Source: Deltaproteobacteria bacterium (GTDB taxonomy: Bacteria; Myxococcota; B64-G9). Taken from it: 35,756 nucleotides of DNA. Under the pieces are notes generated by a model, which was not told the DNA's origin, made no database searches, and was given only the letters and a program-made list of their open reading frames with translations. Positions 1-12,803 of this stretch are shown here, in pieces. Position 1 is the stretch's first letter, and every line of letters starts with the position of its first letter. The stretch lies in assembly GCA_003647095.1 (NCBI GenBank), contig QMME01000003.1, forward strand, positions 1-35,756, written 5' to 3'. The translations under genes and the position numbers were made by a program.

Positions 1-306
1 GCCGTCGGCGTCGGCATCGGCGCTATCGTCGTGTCCCGGACAGGTGTCGCAGGCATCGGGCACGCCGTCCGCGTCAGCGTCAACATTGTCATCGCCGGCG
101 GCACAGATGTCGCAGGCATCGGGCACGCCGTCTGTGTCGGCGTCCTGGGTGTCGTCGTGTCCCGGGCAGGCGTCGCAGCCGTCGGGTACCCCGTCGGCGT
201 CGGCATCGAGCCCGTCGTCATGTCCCGGGCAAGCGTCACACCCATCGGGTACGCCGTCTGCATCGTCGTCGACGAAGTCGTCGGAGCCCGGGCAGATATC
301 GCAGGC
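1..306 (-). repeat. 63-bp tandem repeats inside the TSP3 gene
   Basis: CCCGG-containing units recur at exact 63-bp spacing (landmarks at 35, 161, 224 and 287 on the plus strand; the unit near 98 is diverged). Each encodes one 21-residue TSP3 unit of the type CPGHDDGLDADADGVPDGCDA. The array runs off the window edge, so copy number is unknown. The reading frame is kept throughout, so this is a protein repeat and not a CRISPR. Confidence 0.75.
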
Positions 307-1644
307 ATCGCCGGCACCGTCACCATCGGCGTCGGCCTGGTCGTTGTTGGCCACCGCGGGGCAGTTGTCCACGTCGCCGCAGACACCGTCCTGGTCGCTG
401 TCGTCGTCCGGGTCGTTGGGGCAGGTGTCGCAGTCGTCGGGAATGCCGTCGGCGTCGGCGTCGAGCCGGTCGTCGAAGCCCGGGCAGGCGTCGCAGAAAT
501 CAGGCACGGTGTCCGAGTCGGCGTCCACGGAATCGTCGCCTCCCGGACAGATGTCACAGGCATCGCCGAAAAGATCCCCATCGCTGTCTTCCTGGCCGGG
601 ATTGGCCACCAGCGGGCAGTTGTCGTCGCAGCCGCTGGTGGCGCCGCCGGTGCAGGGGGCGTCACCGGCGCTGCCGCTGGCGTCGCCGTCGTCGAGGATG
701 CCGTCGTTGTCATCGTCGTCGTCACAGGCGTCTCCCTGGCCGTCGCCGTCGTTGTCCTCCTGGCCGGGATTGTAGATGCCGTCGCAGTTGTCACAGGCGC
801 CGGCGAAGCTGTCCCCGTAGCCGTCGGCGTCGAAGTCCCACTGGTGGTTGTTTTCGATGGTGGGACAGTTGTCGCAGGCATCGCCGGCCGAGTCGGCGCT
901 GTTGCCGGCATCGATCTCGCCGGTGTTTTCCTGGCCGGGATTGTCGACGTTGGGGCAGTTGTCCTGGGCGCAGGTGAGCCCGTCGCCGTCCAGATCGACG
1001 GCGGCATTGCTGGCGCCCGGGGTGTCGGTGCCGGCGGCGGGATCGAACTCGCCGATGGCCCACAGGCCGTCACCGTCCGGGCAGCGCAGCACGTGGCCGG
1101 GTACGTAGGAGCCGTCCGGGCCGACGGTGCTGTAGGCGTAGTAGCAGTCACCTCCCTGCCCCAGAGGATCCTCCACCAGGCTGACGGCATCGAGAATCTC
1201 TGCCACCGGCAGGGAGTCGAGCACGCAATCGTCGTTGGTGTCGAGATCGTCGCCGTTGGCGCCCGTGAATCCCGTGGCCAGGACGTAGGTGACGTTGTCG
1301 GAGTTTTCGAAGTTCAGGTTGGCCACCACGTCGGGAGCGGCGATGGTCATGGTGTCCTCGCCCACCAGCAGAAAACCATCCGTGGGAATGCTGTAGCCGC
1401 TCAGGTCCACCACCGCCTCGATTACCCCGCTGCCGCCGGAGCCGTCACCGATGACGAACAGGGTCACCCCGTCGAGGCTTTGCCCGGGCGGGCCGCTGAG
1501 TTCGAAGTACTCGTCGGTGTCGGTGCTGGGCTGGTCGATGCGGATCTCGTTCAGGTACACCTGCCCCAGGGCCGCCGGTGCGCCCAGCAGCACGGCCAGG
1601 GCCGCCAGCAGGGTTGCCGGCAATGACGAAGTTCTCTTGGCCAT
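1..1644 (-). CDS. Secreted lamin-tail / thrombospondin type-3 repeat protein (C-terminus outside window)
   Basis: The frame is open from an ATG at 1644 to the window edge (548 codons, no stop), so the C-terminus is missing. An AGGAG ribosome site lies 7 nt before the ATG. Residues 1-27 form a signal peptide (hydrophobic core, then APAALG). Residues about 28-110 (VYLNEIRIDQPSTDTDEYFEL and on) resemble a lamin-tail-like beta domain. From about residue 218 to the edge come Asp-rich thrombospondin type-3 repeats with the pattern DxDxDGxxDxCDxCPG; each repeat carries a paired Cys and Asp ladders typical of calcium binding. The last five are regular 21-residue units. A surface or secreted, calcium-stabilised protein is expected; such proteins often end in a sorting domain, not visible here. 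Its function is unknown. It is divergent from the atp operon. Confidence is high for the gene and its domain types, low for its role. Confidence 0.88.
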   Translation of the reverse strand, partial: MAKRTSSLPATLLAALAVLLGAPAALGQVYLNEIRIDQPSTDTDEYFELSGPPGQSLDGVTLFVIGDGSGGSGVIEAVVDLSGYSIPTDGFLLVGEDTMTIAAPDVVANLNFENSDNVTYVLATGFTGANGDDLDTNDDCVLDSLPVAEILDAVSLVEDPLGQGGDCYYAYSTVGPDGSYVPGHVLRCPDGDGLWAIGEFDPAAGTDTPGASNAAVDLDGDGLTCAQDNCPNVDNPGQENTGEIDAGNSADSAGDACDNCPTIENNHQWDFDADGYGDSFAGACDNCDGIYNPGQEDNDGDGQGDACDDDDDNDGILDDGDASGSAGDAPCTGGATSGCDDNCPLVANPGQEDSDGDLFGDACDICPGGDDSVDADSDTVPDFCDACPGFDDRLDADADGIPDDCDTCPNDPDDDSDQDGVCGDVDNCPAVANNDQADADGDGAGDACDICPGSDDFVDDDADGVPDGCDACPGHDDGLDADADGVPDGCDACPGHDDTQDADTDGVPDACDICAAGDDNVDADADGVPDACDTCPGHDDSADADADG

Positions 1645-1726
1645 GTCGCATCTCCTTTGGAATACGAGGTTTTTTGCCAAACGCCGACACCCGGTCACGG
1701 CGTTCCGGGACCGGGACCGCGCCCTG

Positions 1727-1755
1727 ACACTAGGTTGCCCGCCGCCTGCTGTCAA
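1727..1755 (-). promoter_or_regulatory. Probable promoter of the TSP3 gene
   Basis: On the minus strand, TTGACA (1755-1750) is followed after exactly 17 bp by TAGTGT (1732-1727). The -35 is perfect; the -10 matches TATAAT at three of six positions. The predicted start would leave a leader of about 75 nt before the ATG at 1644. Confidence 0.45.
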
Positions 1756-1822
1756 CAGCCGACCAGAGGGTTATAAAATATTCTGATAGGTATTGCTTCT
1801 GTTTTTGATAGAAACTTACTAC

Positions 1823-1851
1823 TTGACCCGGCTTTTCGTTCATGCTTTACT
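1823..1851 (+). promoter_or_regulatory. Probable promoter of the atp operon
   Basis: TTGACC (1823-1828), 17-bp spacer, TTTACT (1846-1851, four of six matches to TATAAT). It lies in the AT-richer part of the 285-bp divergent intergenic region (1645-1929). The predicted start near 1858 gives a leader of about 70 nt ahead of atpH. Nothing else was recognised in this gap. Confidence 0.4.
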
Positions 1852-1929
1852 GCGCGCCGCGTCGGGGTACAGGACGGTGAACATTATGCTTTCTTGTTGG
1901 CAGGAGATAACCAGGAAGGGTTGTCAGAG

Positions 1930-2469
1930 ATGAACAGGAAGGTTGCAAGGCGTTACGCCCAGGCGCTGTTCGAACTGGTGGAGAGCAACCACCGGCAGGT
2001 GGCCAGGCGGCTCGAGGACCTCGTCGAACTGCTCGGCCGGAGCCCGGAGCTGCGAGAGGTGTTGCAGAGCCCGGCTTTCCTGCAGGAGGAACGGCGCCGG
2101 GTGGTGGATAAGCTGCTCGAGCGGCTGGGCTGGTCGAAGCCGCTGGACCGGTTCCTGTGGGTGGTGGTGGAGAACCACCGGGTGGCCCTGCTGGGCGACA
2201 TCCTCCAGGTCTTCACCGCCATGGTGGACGAGATGGAGGGAAAGGTCCGCGCCCGGGTGGAAAGCGCCCGGGCCATCGCCGACGAGCAGAAAGATCGACT
2301 CACCGGGGCGCTGTCCCGCGCCCTGGGTCGCGAGGTGATCATCGAGCACGAGCTGCAGCCCCGGCTGCTGGCCGGCCTGCGGGTACGCGTGGGTGACCTG
2401 CTGGTGGACGGCAGCCTGCGCATGCAACTCGACAAGATGCGTGACCAGCTCACACAAACCCCAACCTGA
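1930..2469 (+). CDS. atpH: F-type ATP synthase delta subunit
   Basis: Stalk subunit that ties the F1 head to the peripheral b-subunit stalk of ATP synthase. The product has 179 residues, the usual family length. The N-terminus has the family signature ARRYAQALFEL, and the C-terminus has the hallmark LAGLRVRVGDLLVDGSL. ATG 1930 is chosen because AGGAAGGG lies about 10 nt upstream; the frame also opens at a TTG at 1894, but that would add 12 unconserved residues. It is the first gene of atpH-atpA-atpG-atpD-atpC, with atpA 33 nt downstream. The b-type subunit genes (atpF) that usually precede atpH are absent: a divergent promoter region and the TSP3 gene lie upstream. Confidence 0.95.
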   Translation: MNRKVARRYAQALFELVESNHRQVARRLEDLVELLGRSPELREVLQSPAFLQEERRRVVDKLLERLGWSKPLDRFLWVVVENHRVALLGDILQVFTAMVDEMEGKVRARVESARAIADEQKDRLTGALSRALGREVIIEHELQPRLLAGLRVRVGDLLVDGSLRMQLDKMRDQLTQTPT

Positions 2470-2502
2470 AAATAAGCGCTTATAACCAGCGAGGGTGACG
2501 AC

Positions 2503-4047
<1,545 letters not shown>

Positions 4048-4061
4048 GAAGAGACTGAACC

Positions 4062-6406
<2,345 letters not shown>

Positions 6407-6422
6407 GCGGGGAGAGCGAACC

Positions 6423-6836
6423 GTGGCCGATACTTTCCAGTTGCGCCTGCTCACACCCGAGCGCAGCCTCTTCGAGGGCCCGGTGGAAGCGGTCATCGTC
6501 CCCGGCGAGAATGGTCAGCTGGGGGTACTGGCCGGGCACACCAAGCTGGTGACCACCCTGGTACCGGGCGTGGTGCGCTATGTTGCTTCCGGCCAGACCC
6601 ACCAGGTGGCCGCCAGCGGTGGTTTTGCCGAGGTCTCACCCGGCGGGGTAACAATCCTGGCCGACACCGCCGAACCTCCCCAGGAGATAGACCGGCAACG
6701 GGCGGAGCGCTCCCGCCAGGAAGCGCTGCAGGCTCTGGCCAAGCGGGCCGAACTCGACGAGAAAGAGGTCTCACGCCTGGAAGCACGCCTGGCCCGGGCC
6801 CTCAATCGCCTCAAGGTAGCCGACTCGGCTCGCTGA
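6423..6836 (+). CDS. atpC: F-type ATP synthase epsilon subunit
   Basis: Rotor subunit and regulator of F1 (137 residues, normal length). The N-terminal beta sandwich shows FQLRLLTPERSLFEG and the conserved PGENGQLGVLAGHTKLVT segment; the C-terminal part is the usual pair of charged helices (about 85-135). The start is GTG at 6423, preceded by GGGGAG; there is no ATG at a suitable position. Last gene of the atp operon. No clear rho-independent terminator follows in 6837-6926. Confidence 0.95.
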   Translation: MADTFQLRLLTPERSLFEGPVEAVIVPGENGQLGVLAGHTKLVTTLVPGVVRYVASGQTHQVAASGGFAEVSPGGVTILADTAEPPQEIDRQRAERSRQEALQALAKRAELDEKEVSRLEARLARALNRLKVADSAR

Positions 6837-6926
6837 AAGCGGTCGGTCAATCGGGCCTGGCAACCGTGGCAAGCTCCTGACGAGGTGGGGGTGTTGAACT
6901 GCGCCGAGAGGCCAGGTGGCAACCCT

Positions 6927-6935
6927 TGCTATAAT
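6927..6935 (+). promoter_or_regulatory. Extended -10 promoter of the kinase/TauE operon
   Basis: TGCTATAAT (6927-6935) combines a perfect TATAAT with the TG of an extended -10 element. No good -35 hexamer lies 16-18 bp upstream, as is common for extended -10 promoters. Transcription would start near 6942, giving a leader of about 67 nt before the kinase gene at 7009. Confidence 0.5.
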
Positions 6936-7008
6936 TGATCTTGTTTCTTATGTGGTGTATCAATAACAATCGTTTATCGGTCTGAGCCCGGCCGAGCGAG
7001 GCGTACAG

Positions 7009-8532
7009 ATGCCGGAAGACACAGGCTTGCAAGGTGATGGTCGGCCGGATGATTCCACCAGCATCGGCAAGCTGGACAAGATCCAGCAGGCCCTGGAAAA
7101 CAGGCCTCGGGTGAGCATTCGTGCGCGCATCGCCGCGGTGTTTGCCATCCTGTTCGTGCTCATGTGTACCGTCACCGTCTCGGCGGTGCTGCTGTTGCAG
7201 CAGGTGCGGCAGAAGCAGGTGTTTTTCGAGAAGGTCAGCCACTTCGTCTTCGAGTTACAGCAGGCCCGGCGCTTCGAGAAGAACTTCTTTCTGTATGGAA
7301 CCAACCTGCAGGAAGCCATTACCAATGTCCACGTTGCCCGAGCCTACCTGCGCAAGAACCAGTCCGAGATAGAAGCGGTCATCGGCGGGCAGGGCCTGCA
7401 GTCCATGTTGTCGGGTATCGCCAGCTACCAGAAGGCACTGGAGCAACTACTCGACAATCCGGCGCCGAGCCGGGATCGCAAGCGTATCGAGTCCGCCTTG
7501 CGCAAGTACGGTGCGTTGTTGATAAGCGATGCCGAGGATACCCTGGAGCGTGAGCGCCAGGCCATTCACTCCATGCTGCAGACTTCCATAATCGTGGCTC
7601 TGGGCTTTCTGGGATTCATGGTGGTGATGCTGGTTTTTTTCGCCGGCTTCATTACCCAGGCGGTGCTCAGGCCGCTGGGTCGCTTCATGCGTTATGCCGA
7701 TCGTATCGGCTCCGGCGATCTTTCGCCCATCACCCCGGCCCGCAAGTACCGCGACGAATTCAGCAGCCTGGCAATAGCTTTCAACCGGATGCTGCGCGAG
7801 TTGCTGCACCGGCACGAGCAACTGATCCAGTCGGAGAAAATGGCGGTGGTGGGCAACCTCACCTCTGGGATTGCCCACGAGTTGAACAATCCCCTGAACA
7901 ACATCGGCCTGTCGGTGGAGGCCTTGCTGGATGGCTTCGAGGAAATGGAGGCGGGGCAGATCCGTCATATTCTCGAGCAGGTATCCACCCAGGTGGATCG
8001 GGCCAGCGGCACGGTGCGTAACCTGCTTGATTTCACCCGCAAGGAACATCGTGTCTTTACCCGCCTGGACATCAACCAGGCGCTGCAGGAGACACTGAAG
8101 CTGGTAGAAAACGAGCGCCGTTTGGCGGGCGTGGAGTTGTCGTTGCAGCTGGGTGAAGATATTCCGGCCGTGCGGGGAAACCCCCGGGGCATGGAGCAGG
8201 TCTTCCTGAACCTGTTGCTCAACGCCATTCAGGCTCTTGGTGACGGCGGCCGGATAGAAGCCAGCAGCCGCTGCGAAGGCGGGCGGGTGATTGTCGAGAT
8301 AGCCGATGATGGGCCGGGAATAGCGGCGGAACACCTGGACCACATTTTCGAGCCCTTCTTCACCACCAAGGATCCCGGGCGGGGAACCGGCCTGGGGCTG
8401 TCGGTCAGCCAGGGCATCGTCCAGGAGCATGGCGGCACCATTTCCGTGACCAGTCAGCCGGGGCAGGGTACTCGATTCACCATCAGCCTGCCCATTGCAG
8501 AAGCTCTCCCGGGCAAGGAGGAAGGCATATGA
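7009..8532 (+). CDS. Membrane-bound sensor histidine kinase with HAMP domain
   Basis: Two-component sensor kinase, 507 residues. A transmembrane helix at about 41-63 and a second at about 190-215 enclose a mostly helical extracytoplasmic sensor region of about 125 residues. A HAMP linker follows (about 216-268), then the dimerisation domain with the phospho-acceptor His290 in [13 protein letters not shown], and an ATPase domain with the N box [17 protein letters not shown] and [20 protein letters not shown]. All catalytic motifs are intact. The ligand is unknown. The gene ends in an ATGA overlap with the TauE/SafE gene, so translation is probably coupled. The two receiver proteins at the end of the operon are the likely partners (inference). 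Confidence 0.93.
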   Translation: MPEDTGLQGDGRPDDSTSIGKLDKIQQALENRPRVSIRARIAAVFAILFVLMCTVTVSAVLLLQQVRQKQVFFEKVSHFVFELQQARRFEKNFFLYGTNLQEAITNVHVARAYLRKNQSEIEAVIGGQGLQSMLSGIASYQKALEQLLDNPAPSRDRKRIESALRKYGALLISDAEDTLERERQAIHSMLQTSIIVALGFLGFMVVMLVFFAGFITQAVLRPLGRFMRYADRIGSGDLSPITPARKYRDEFSSLAIAFNRMLRELLHRHEQLIQSEKMAVVGNLTSGIAHELNNPLNNIGLSVEALLDGFEEMEAGQIRHILEQVSTQVDRASGTVRNLLDFTRKEHRVFTRLDINQALQETLKLVENERRLAGVELSLQLGEDIPAVRGNPRGMEQVFLNLLLNAIQALGDGGRIEASSRCEGGRVIVEIADDGPGIAAEHLDHIFEPFFTTKDPGRGTGLGLSVSQGIVQEHGGTISVTSQPGQGTRFTISLPIAEALPGKEEGI

Positions 8533-9458
8533 GTTTTTCGGTGTACTTGCCGGTCGCCGGCTGTGCCCTCAACATCTTCCTGTTGCTGGGGCTGGGCGGA
8601 CTGGTAGGGTTCCTGTCGGGACTGTTCGGGGTGGGCGGAGGGTTCTTGCTTACCCCGCTGCTGATCATGATCGGTGTGCCTCCCACCGTGGCGGCCGCCT
8701 CTGATTCCAACCAGATCGTGGCGGCCTCGGCGTCGGGCACCTATGCTCATGCCCGGGCCGGTTCGGTGGATTTCAAGATGGGCCTGCTGTTGCTGCTGGG
8801 CGGCATCGCCGGCGGTTCGGTAGGAGTGGTCTTCATCAAGATGCTGCGGGCCCTGGGAGCTGCTGATTTCGCCATCAAGATCACCTACATCATCATGCTG
8901 GGCGGCGTGGGCAGTTACATGTTCTTCGAGAGTCTTGGCAACCTGCGCGGTACCCGGGCGGTGGCGGCCGGTGGGGACAAATCCCGCCCCTCGGTCTATG
9001 CGCGTCTGGTGGAGGCGCTACCCTGGAAGATCCACTTCCAGCGCTCCCGGGTGACGCTATCGGTACTCATGCCGCTGCTGCTGGGGGTGCTGGTGGGCAT
9101 CCTGGCCGCCATCATGGGCGTCGGTGGGGGCTTCATCATGGTGCCGGTCATGGTTTACCTGCTGCGCATGCCCATGCACGTGGTGGTGGGAACCAGCCTG
9201 TTCCAGATACTGTTCACCTGTATCAACGTGACCGTTCTGCAGGCGGCGGTGAATCACACCGTGGATCTGGTGCTGGCGTTGCTGCTGCTGGCCGGTTCGG
9301 TCATCGGTGCACAGCTGGGTGCCAAGGTGAGCCGGCGCCTGAAGGCCGACCAGCTCAAGATTCTCATGGCCATCATTGTACTGGTGGTGATGGTCAAGAT
9401 GCTGGTGGGACTGCTCCTGGCCCCGGACATAATGCTGGCCTACAAGGGAGGGCACTGA
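8529..9458 (+). CDS. TauE/SafE-family sulfite/anion exporter-like permease
   Basis: Inner-membrane permease of 309 residues with the two-fold repeat of the TauE/SafE family. Each half carries GVGGGF (residues 34-39 and 197-202) after a hydrophobic helix, and about eight to nine transmembrane segments can be counted. A cytoplasmic loop at about 145-175 separates the halves. Characterised members export sulfite, sulfoacetate or related organosulfur anions; the substrate here cannot be read from sequence. The start overlaps the kinase stop (ATGA), and the next gene begins 1 nt after its stop, so kinase, permease and TIGR02186-type protein form one translational unit. Confidence 0.9.
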   Translation: MSFSVYLPVAGCALNIFLLLGLGGLVGFLSGLFGVGGGFLLTPLLIMIGVPPTVAAASDSNQIVAASASGTYAHARAGSVDFKMGLLLLLGGIAGGSVGVVFIKMLRALGAADFAIKITYIIMLGGVGSYMFFESLGNLRGTRAVAAGGDKSRPSVYARLVEALPWKIHFQRSRVTLSVLMPLLLGVLVGILAAIMGVGGGFIMVPVMVYLLRMPMHVVVGTSLFQILFTCINVTVLQAAVNHTVDLVLALLLLAGSVIGAQLGAKVSRRLKADQLKILMAIIVLVVMVKMLVGLLLAPDIMLAYKGGH

Positions 9459-9459
9459 C

Positions 9460-10215
9460 ATGGTGGCCCGGTTCGTGACAGTGTTGCTGTTGCTGGCGGC
9501 ACCGGCTCTGGCGGGCACGGGGTTGACCCTGCAGCCGGAGCGGGTTTCCGCCGGCATGTTCTTCGCCGGTGCCGACGTGGTAGTGCAAGCCCGGGTTCCC
9601 CGCGCCGAGCAGCTGGTGTTCGAGATCAGAGGCCAGCAGAAGACCTATCAGCTCAAGCGCAAGGGCAAGGCGTTGGGCTTGCTGTGGATGAACGTCGGCG
9701 ACCTGGAGATCAAGCATGCTCCGGAGCTTTACCTGCTGGCCTCCTCGGTCGATTGCCAACAGCTGGCTTCTCGGGAAGAGCTGGCCGGTCAGGGAGTAGG
9801 TCTCCCGGCCCTGCGGAGACAGCTGAGCAGCGACGGGCGCCCCCTGACTGCCGAGCTGTTCGAGGACTTCCTGAAGCTCAAGCAGTCAGAGGGCTTGTAC
9901 GAGTTCAGGTCCGGTGTGGTCGAGGTAGATGGAGATGACGCTGGTGACGTGGTCACTACCCGGGTAGTATTCCACCTGCCGGCCAAGGTTCCGCTGGGGA
10001 ACCATCGGGTTAGGGTGCTGGCTTTCAACCAGGGCCGGGGACGGGTACTGTACGAGAAGCCGCTGACCATCGAACAGGTGGGAGCGGCACGCTGGATAAC
10101 GGTGGTTGCCCACAACCATGGACTGCTTTACGGCATCGGGGCGGTGATCATCGCCCTGGTGGTGGGTTTGCTGACCGGCTTTCTTTTCGGCCTGGGTTCC
10201 AAGGGGGCCCACTAG
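9460..10215 (+). CDS. TIGR02186-type membrane-anchored protein (Alph_Pro_TM family)
   Basis: A 251-residue protein with a signal peptide (about 1-18, ending PALA), a beta-rich extracytoplasmic domain (about 20-215), and one C-terminal transmembrane helix (about 220-245, GIGAVIIALVVGLLTGFLFGLG). The opening GLTLQPERVSAGMFFAGADVVVQARVP and its position beside a TauE/SafE permease match the TIGR02186 / Alph_Pro_TM family, which is known mainly as an uncharacterised companion of such permeases. It may be an extracytoplasmic subunit of the permease (inference). It starts 1 nt after the permease stop. Family placement rests on recall of the pattern, not on a search. Confidence 0.75.
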   Translation: MVARFVTVLLLLAAPALAGTGLTLQPERVSAGMFFAGADVVVQARVPRAEQLVFEIRGQQKTYQLKRKGKALGLLWMNVGDLEIKHAPELYLLASSVDCQQLASREELAGQGVGLPALRRQLSSDGRPLTAELFEDFLKLKQSEGLYEFRSGVVEVDGDDAGDVVTTRVVFHLPAKVPLGNHRVRVLAFNQGRGRVLYEKPLTIEQVGAARWITVVAHNHGLLYGIGAVIIALVVGLLTGFLFGLGSKGAH

Positions 10216-10227
10216 ATCGGAAGGACC

Positions 10228-12786
10228 TTGTCTCTCTGGAAAAAGTTGTTTTCGCACCCGCCGGCTAGCGAAACCAGCGAGGGCGTGCGTTTGCAGCTGG
10301 AGCGATTCCAGCAAATCGTCCAGCACAACAACAGCATACTTGCCCGCATCGCCGACGCCGGCGAGCAGCTCAGCGGTGAGTACATTTTCGACACCCAGTA
10401 CCTGCGCGACCTGGCCGAGAAGCTGGCCCAGGATGTACGGGCCGTGGTGCAGGCCCTGAACGAGCTCACCGGCGGTCGCTACCAGGAACTGGTAGAGATA
10501 GTATCGGACCTGGATTACCGCTTGCGGGCCATGCTGGAGGGACGTACCGTGACTCCGGCCGCAGCGGTGATCCTGCGGCTGGAAGAAATCGGAACCGAGC
10601 TGGCCGGGGTGGCCGGTGAGAAGATGGCGCGCCTGGGAGAACTGTCCCGCGTACTGGGAATACCGGTGCCGGCGGGAGTGGTGGTTTCGGCCGATGCCTG
10701 CCGGCGCTTCCTGGATGAACTGGGTATCACCACCATCGTCACGGCCAATCGGGAATTGCCCGGCGAGCAACTCCAGCAGTTGGCGGGCGAGTTGCAACAA
10801 CGCATCCTCGACGCCCGCGTTCCGCGTTGGCTGAGCAGGAACCTGCGCCGGGCGGCCCGGAAATTGCTACGGCAAAGCGGGGCTCACAGCCTGGCCGTGC
10901 GTAGCAGCGCCGTGGGCGAAGACGGAGAGGTTTCCTTCGCCGGCCAGTATCACACCGAGCTGGGAGTGTCGCCGGGCCGGATAGAGGACGCCTATCGCCG
11001 GGTGGTGGCCAGCCTGTTTTCCTCCCGGGTAGTGGAATACCGGCAAAGGCATGGCCTGGATCCCCTGGAGGGTTTGATGGCGGTGGGCATCCTGGCCATG
11101 GTGCCGGCGCGTGCTTCCGGTGTCGTCTATACCCTCGATCCCAATTCACCGGCCAGCGATGCCTTGCTGATCGGCGCCGGTTGGGGACTGGGCTGCTCGG
11201 TGGTGGATGGCAGCCAATCGGCGGATCGTTTCCTGGTGTCACGACGTCCTCCCCACGAGATAGTCGGCAGTTCGCTGGCCAGCAAGGAGTTCCAGGTGGT
11301 GACCACGCCGTTGCCGGGTACGCAGCGGCAAGCGGTAGCCCCGGAGCGGCACCAGGTGCCGGCCCTCACTCCCGAGCAACTGGCCGAGCTGGCCGGGCTG
11401 GCCCTGCGCGTGGAGCGCTACGGGCGCTGCGCCCAGGACATCGAGTGGGCCCTGGACGAGCAGGGGCGGCTGCTGCTGCTGCAGGCCCGGCCCCTGCGTG
11501 TTTCTCCGTCCTCTGCCGCCTCGACGGTAACCGTAGACAACGAGCGCTACCCGGTGTTGTTGCAGGGAAGAGGCGAGGTGGCCTGTCGCGGGGTGGGGTG
11601 CGGGCCGGTGTGGATACCGGGAGAACAGGCGTCGTTGAATGATGTCCCGGAACAGGCGGTGGTGGTGAGCCCCACGGCCACCCCGCGCCTGGCTGCCTGG
11701 CTGCCGCGGGCTGCGGCGGTGGTCACCGATGTTGGTAGTGCCACCGGCCACCTGGCGGCGGTGGCCCGGGAGTTTCGTATTCCCACCATTGTCGACACTC
11801 ATGTGGCCAGCCGGGTGCTGGTGCCGGGCGAGATGGTTACGGTTGATGCCGACGAGAACATCGTCTACCGCGGCGAGGTGGAGGAACTGATCAAGGAACA
11901 CCTGCTGCAGGAATCTTCCTTCGAGGAGAAGCGCGAGTTCCGCTTGCTCAGGCGCATGTTGCACCAAGTGGCTCCGCTGAACCTGGACGATCCCTCTTCC
12001 CGGAAGTTTTCTGCCGGCAACTGTCGCACCTACCACGATGTCATTCGCTTTGCCCACGAGATGGCCGTACGCGAGCTGGTAAGGGGAAGGTGGCTGCACG
12101 CGGCGCGGGCCGGGCAATCGGTATACCGGTTGGCGGTCGATATTCCCATCGATCTGCTGATCATAGACCTGGGAGGCGGTGTCGAAGTCCCGCCGGGCAG
12201 GAGCGAGGTGAGCCTGGAGGAGGTAACCAGCGCGCCATTGCTGTTTTTACTGCGGGGGCTGGTCGGCAAGGGGGTATGGGCCACCGAACCGGCGGACATG
12301 GACCTGGGGGGATTCATGTCCAGTGCCACGCGCACTTCCAGCCTGGCCACGCCTCTGACGGTTCAGCCCGAACAGAACGTGGCCATAGTCTCCACCCACT
12401 ATCTCAGCCTCAACCTCAAGCTGGGCTATCACTACAACCTGGTCAACTGTCGCCTGGCGGATGACGCCGGCGAGAATTTCGTGTATTTTAGGTTCGCCGG
12501 GGGAGTGACCGAGTTGGCCAGGCGTTCACGCCGGGCCATGTTTCTGCGTCGCGTTCTCGAGCGTTACGATTTTGTGGTAGAAAGCAAGGGAGATCTGGTG
12601 ATTGCCAGGCTGAAGATGGTCGATGGCGAGCGGCTACGAGGCAGTTTGGAGATGATTGGTCGCCTGGTGGGTTTCACCAGGCAGCTCGATATATACTTGC
12701 GCAGCGACGAATTGGTTGAGGCCTACGTGGAGAAGTTCCTCTCCGCTGCCGGTGGCACCCACGCGGCGGCGGGCACGGATGGCTGA
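10228..12786 (+). CDS. PEP-synthase-like ATP-grasp / phosphohistidine protein with unknown C-terminal domain
   Basis: An 852-residue protein. Residues 1-130 are a helical N-terminus. Residues about 130-430 match the nucleotide-binding domain of PEP synthase / pyruvate phosphate dikinase: AVRSSAVGEDGEVSFAGQYH (Arg225) and the metal-site stretch QDIEWALDEQGRLLLLQARPL. Residues about 440-555 are the swivelling domain with the phospho-acceptor His508 in GSATGHLAAVAREFRIPTI. The PEP/pyruvate barrel of true PEP synthase is absent; residues about 560-850 form an unrecognised domain. It is therefore probably a phosphotransferase acting on another acceptor, as rifampicin phosphotransferase does with the same two modules. 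Start: an in-frame stop at 10213 leaves TTG 10228 as the first usable codon, just after GGAAGGA. It lies in the kinase operon, directly before two receivers. Confidence 0.8.
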   Translation: MSLWKKLFSHPPASETSEGVRLQLERFQQIVQHNNSILARIADAGEQLSGEYIFDTQYLRDLAEKLAQDVRAVVQALNELTGGRYQELVEIVSDLDYRLRAMLEGRTVTPAAAVILRLEEIGTELAGVAGEKMARLGELSRVLGIPVPAGVVVSADACRRFLDELGITTIVTANRELPGEQLQQLAGELQQRILDARVPRWLSRNLRRAARKLLRQSGAHSLAVRSSAVGEDGEVSFAGQYHTELGVSPGRIEDAYRRVVASLFSSRVVEYRQRHGLDPLEGLMAVGILAMVPARASGVVYTLDPNSPASDALLIGAGWGLGCSVVDGSQSADRFLVSRRPPHEIVGSSLASKEFQVVTTPLPGTQRQAVAPERHQVPALTPEQLAELAGLALRVERYGRCAQDIEWALDEQGRLLLLQARPLRVSPSSAASTVTVDNERYPVLLQGRGEVACRGVGCGPVWIPGEQASLNDVPEQAVVVSPTATPRLAAWLPRAAAVVTDVGSATGHLAAVAREFRIPTIVDTHVASRVLVPGEMVTVDADENIVYRGEVEELIKEHLLQESSFEEKREFRLLRRMLHQVAPLNLDDPSSRKFSAGNCRTYHDVIRFAHEMAVRELVRGRWLHAARAGQSVYRLAVDIPIDLLIIDLGGGVEVPPGRSEVSLEEVTSAPLLFLLRGLVGKGVWATEPADMDLGGFMSSATRTSSLATPLTVQPEQNVAIVSTHYLSLNLKLGYHYNLVNCRLADDAGENFVYFRFAGGVTELARRSRRAMFLRRVLERYDFVVESKGDLVIARLKMVDGERLRGSLEMIGRLVGFTRQLDIYLRSDELVEAYVEKFLSAAGGTHAAAGTDG

Positions 12787-12803
12787 AGCCCAGGGAGGTG
12801 CCA

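Noticed and set aside
1-306. CRISPR-like regular repeats
   Set aside because: The 63-bp periodicity keeps the reading frame, there are no variable spacers, and it encodes TSP3 units.
31-1626. Plus-strand open frame of 531 codons over the TSP3 gene
   Set aside because: It is an antisense shadow: a Val/Gly/Ala-rich translation produced by the GC-rich repeats of the minus-strand gene, which has a signal peptide, a ribosome site and recognisable repeats.
2472-2483. Palindrome ATAAGCGCTTAT between atpH and atpA
   Set aside because: It is perfect but has no loop and is only 12 bp; no known regulator site is recognised.
6917-6930. Sigma-54-like site TGGCA...TTGC before the kinase gene
   Set aside because: GG and GC are separated by 8 bases where 10 are required; the overlapping TGCTATAAT is a better promoter call.
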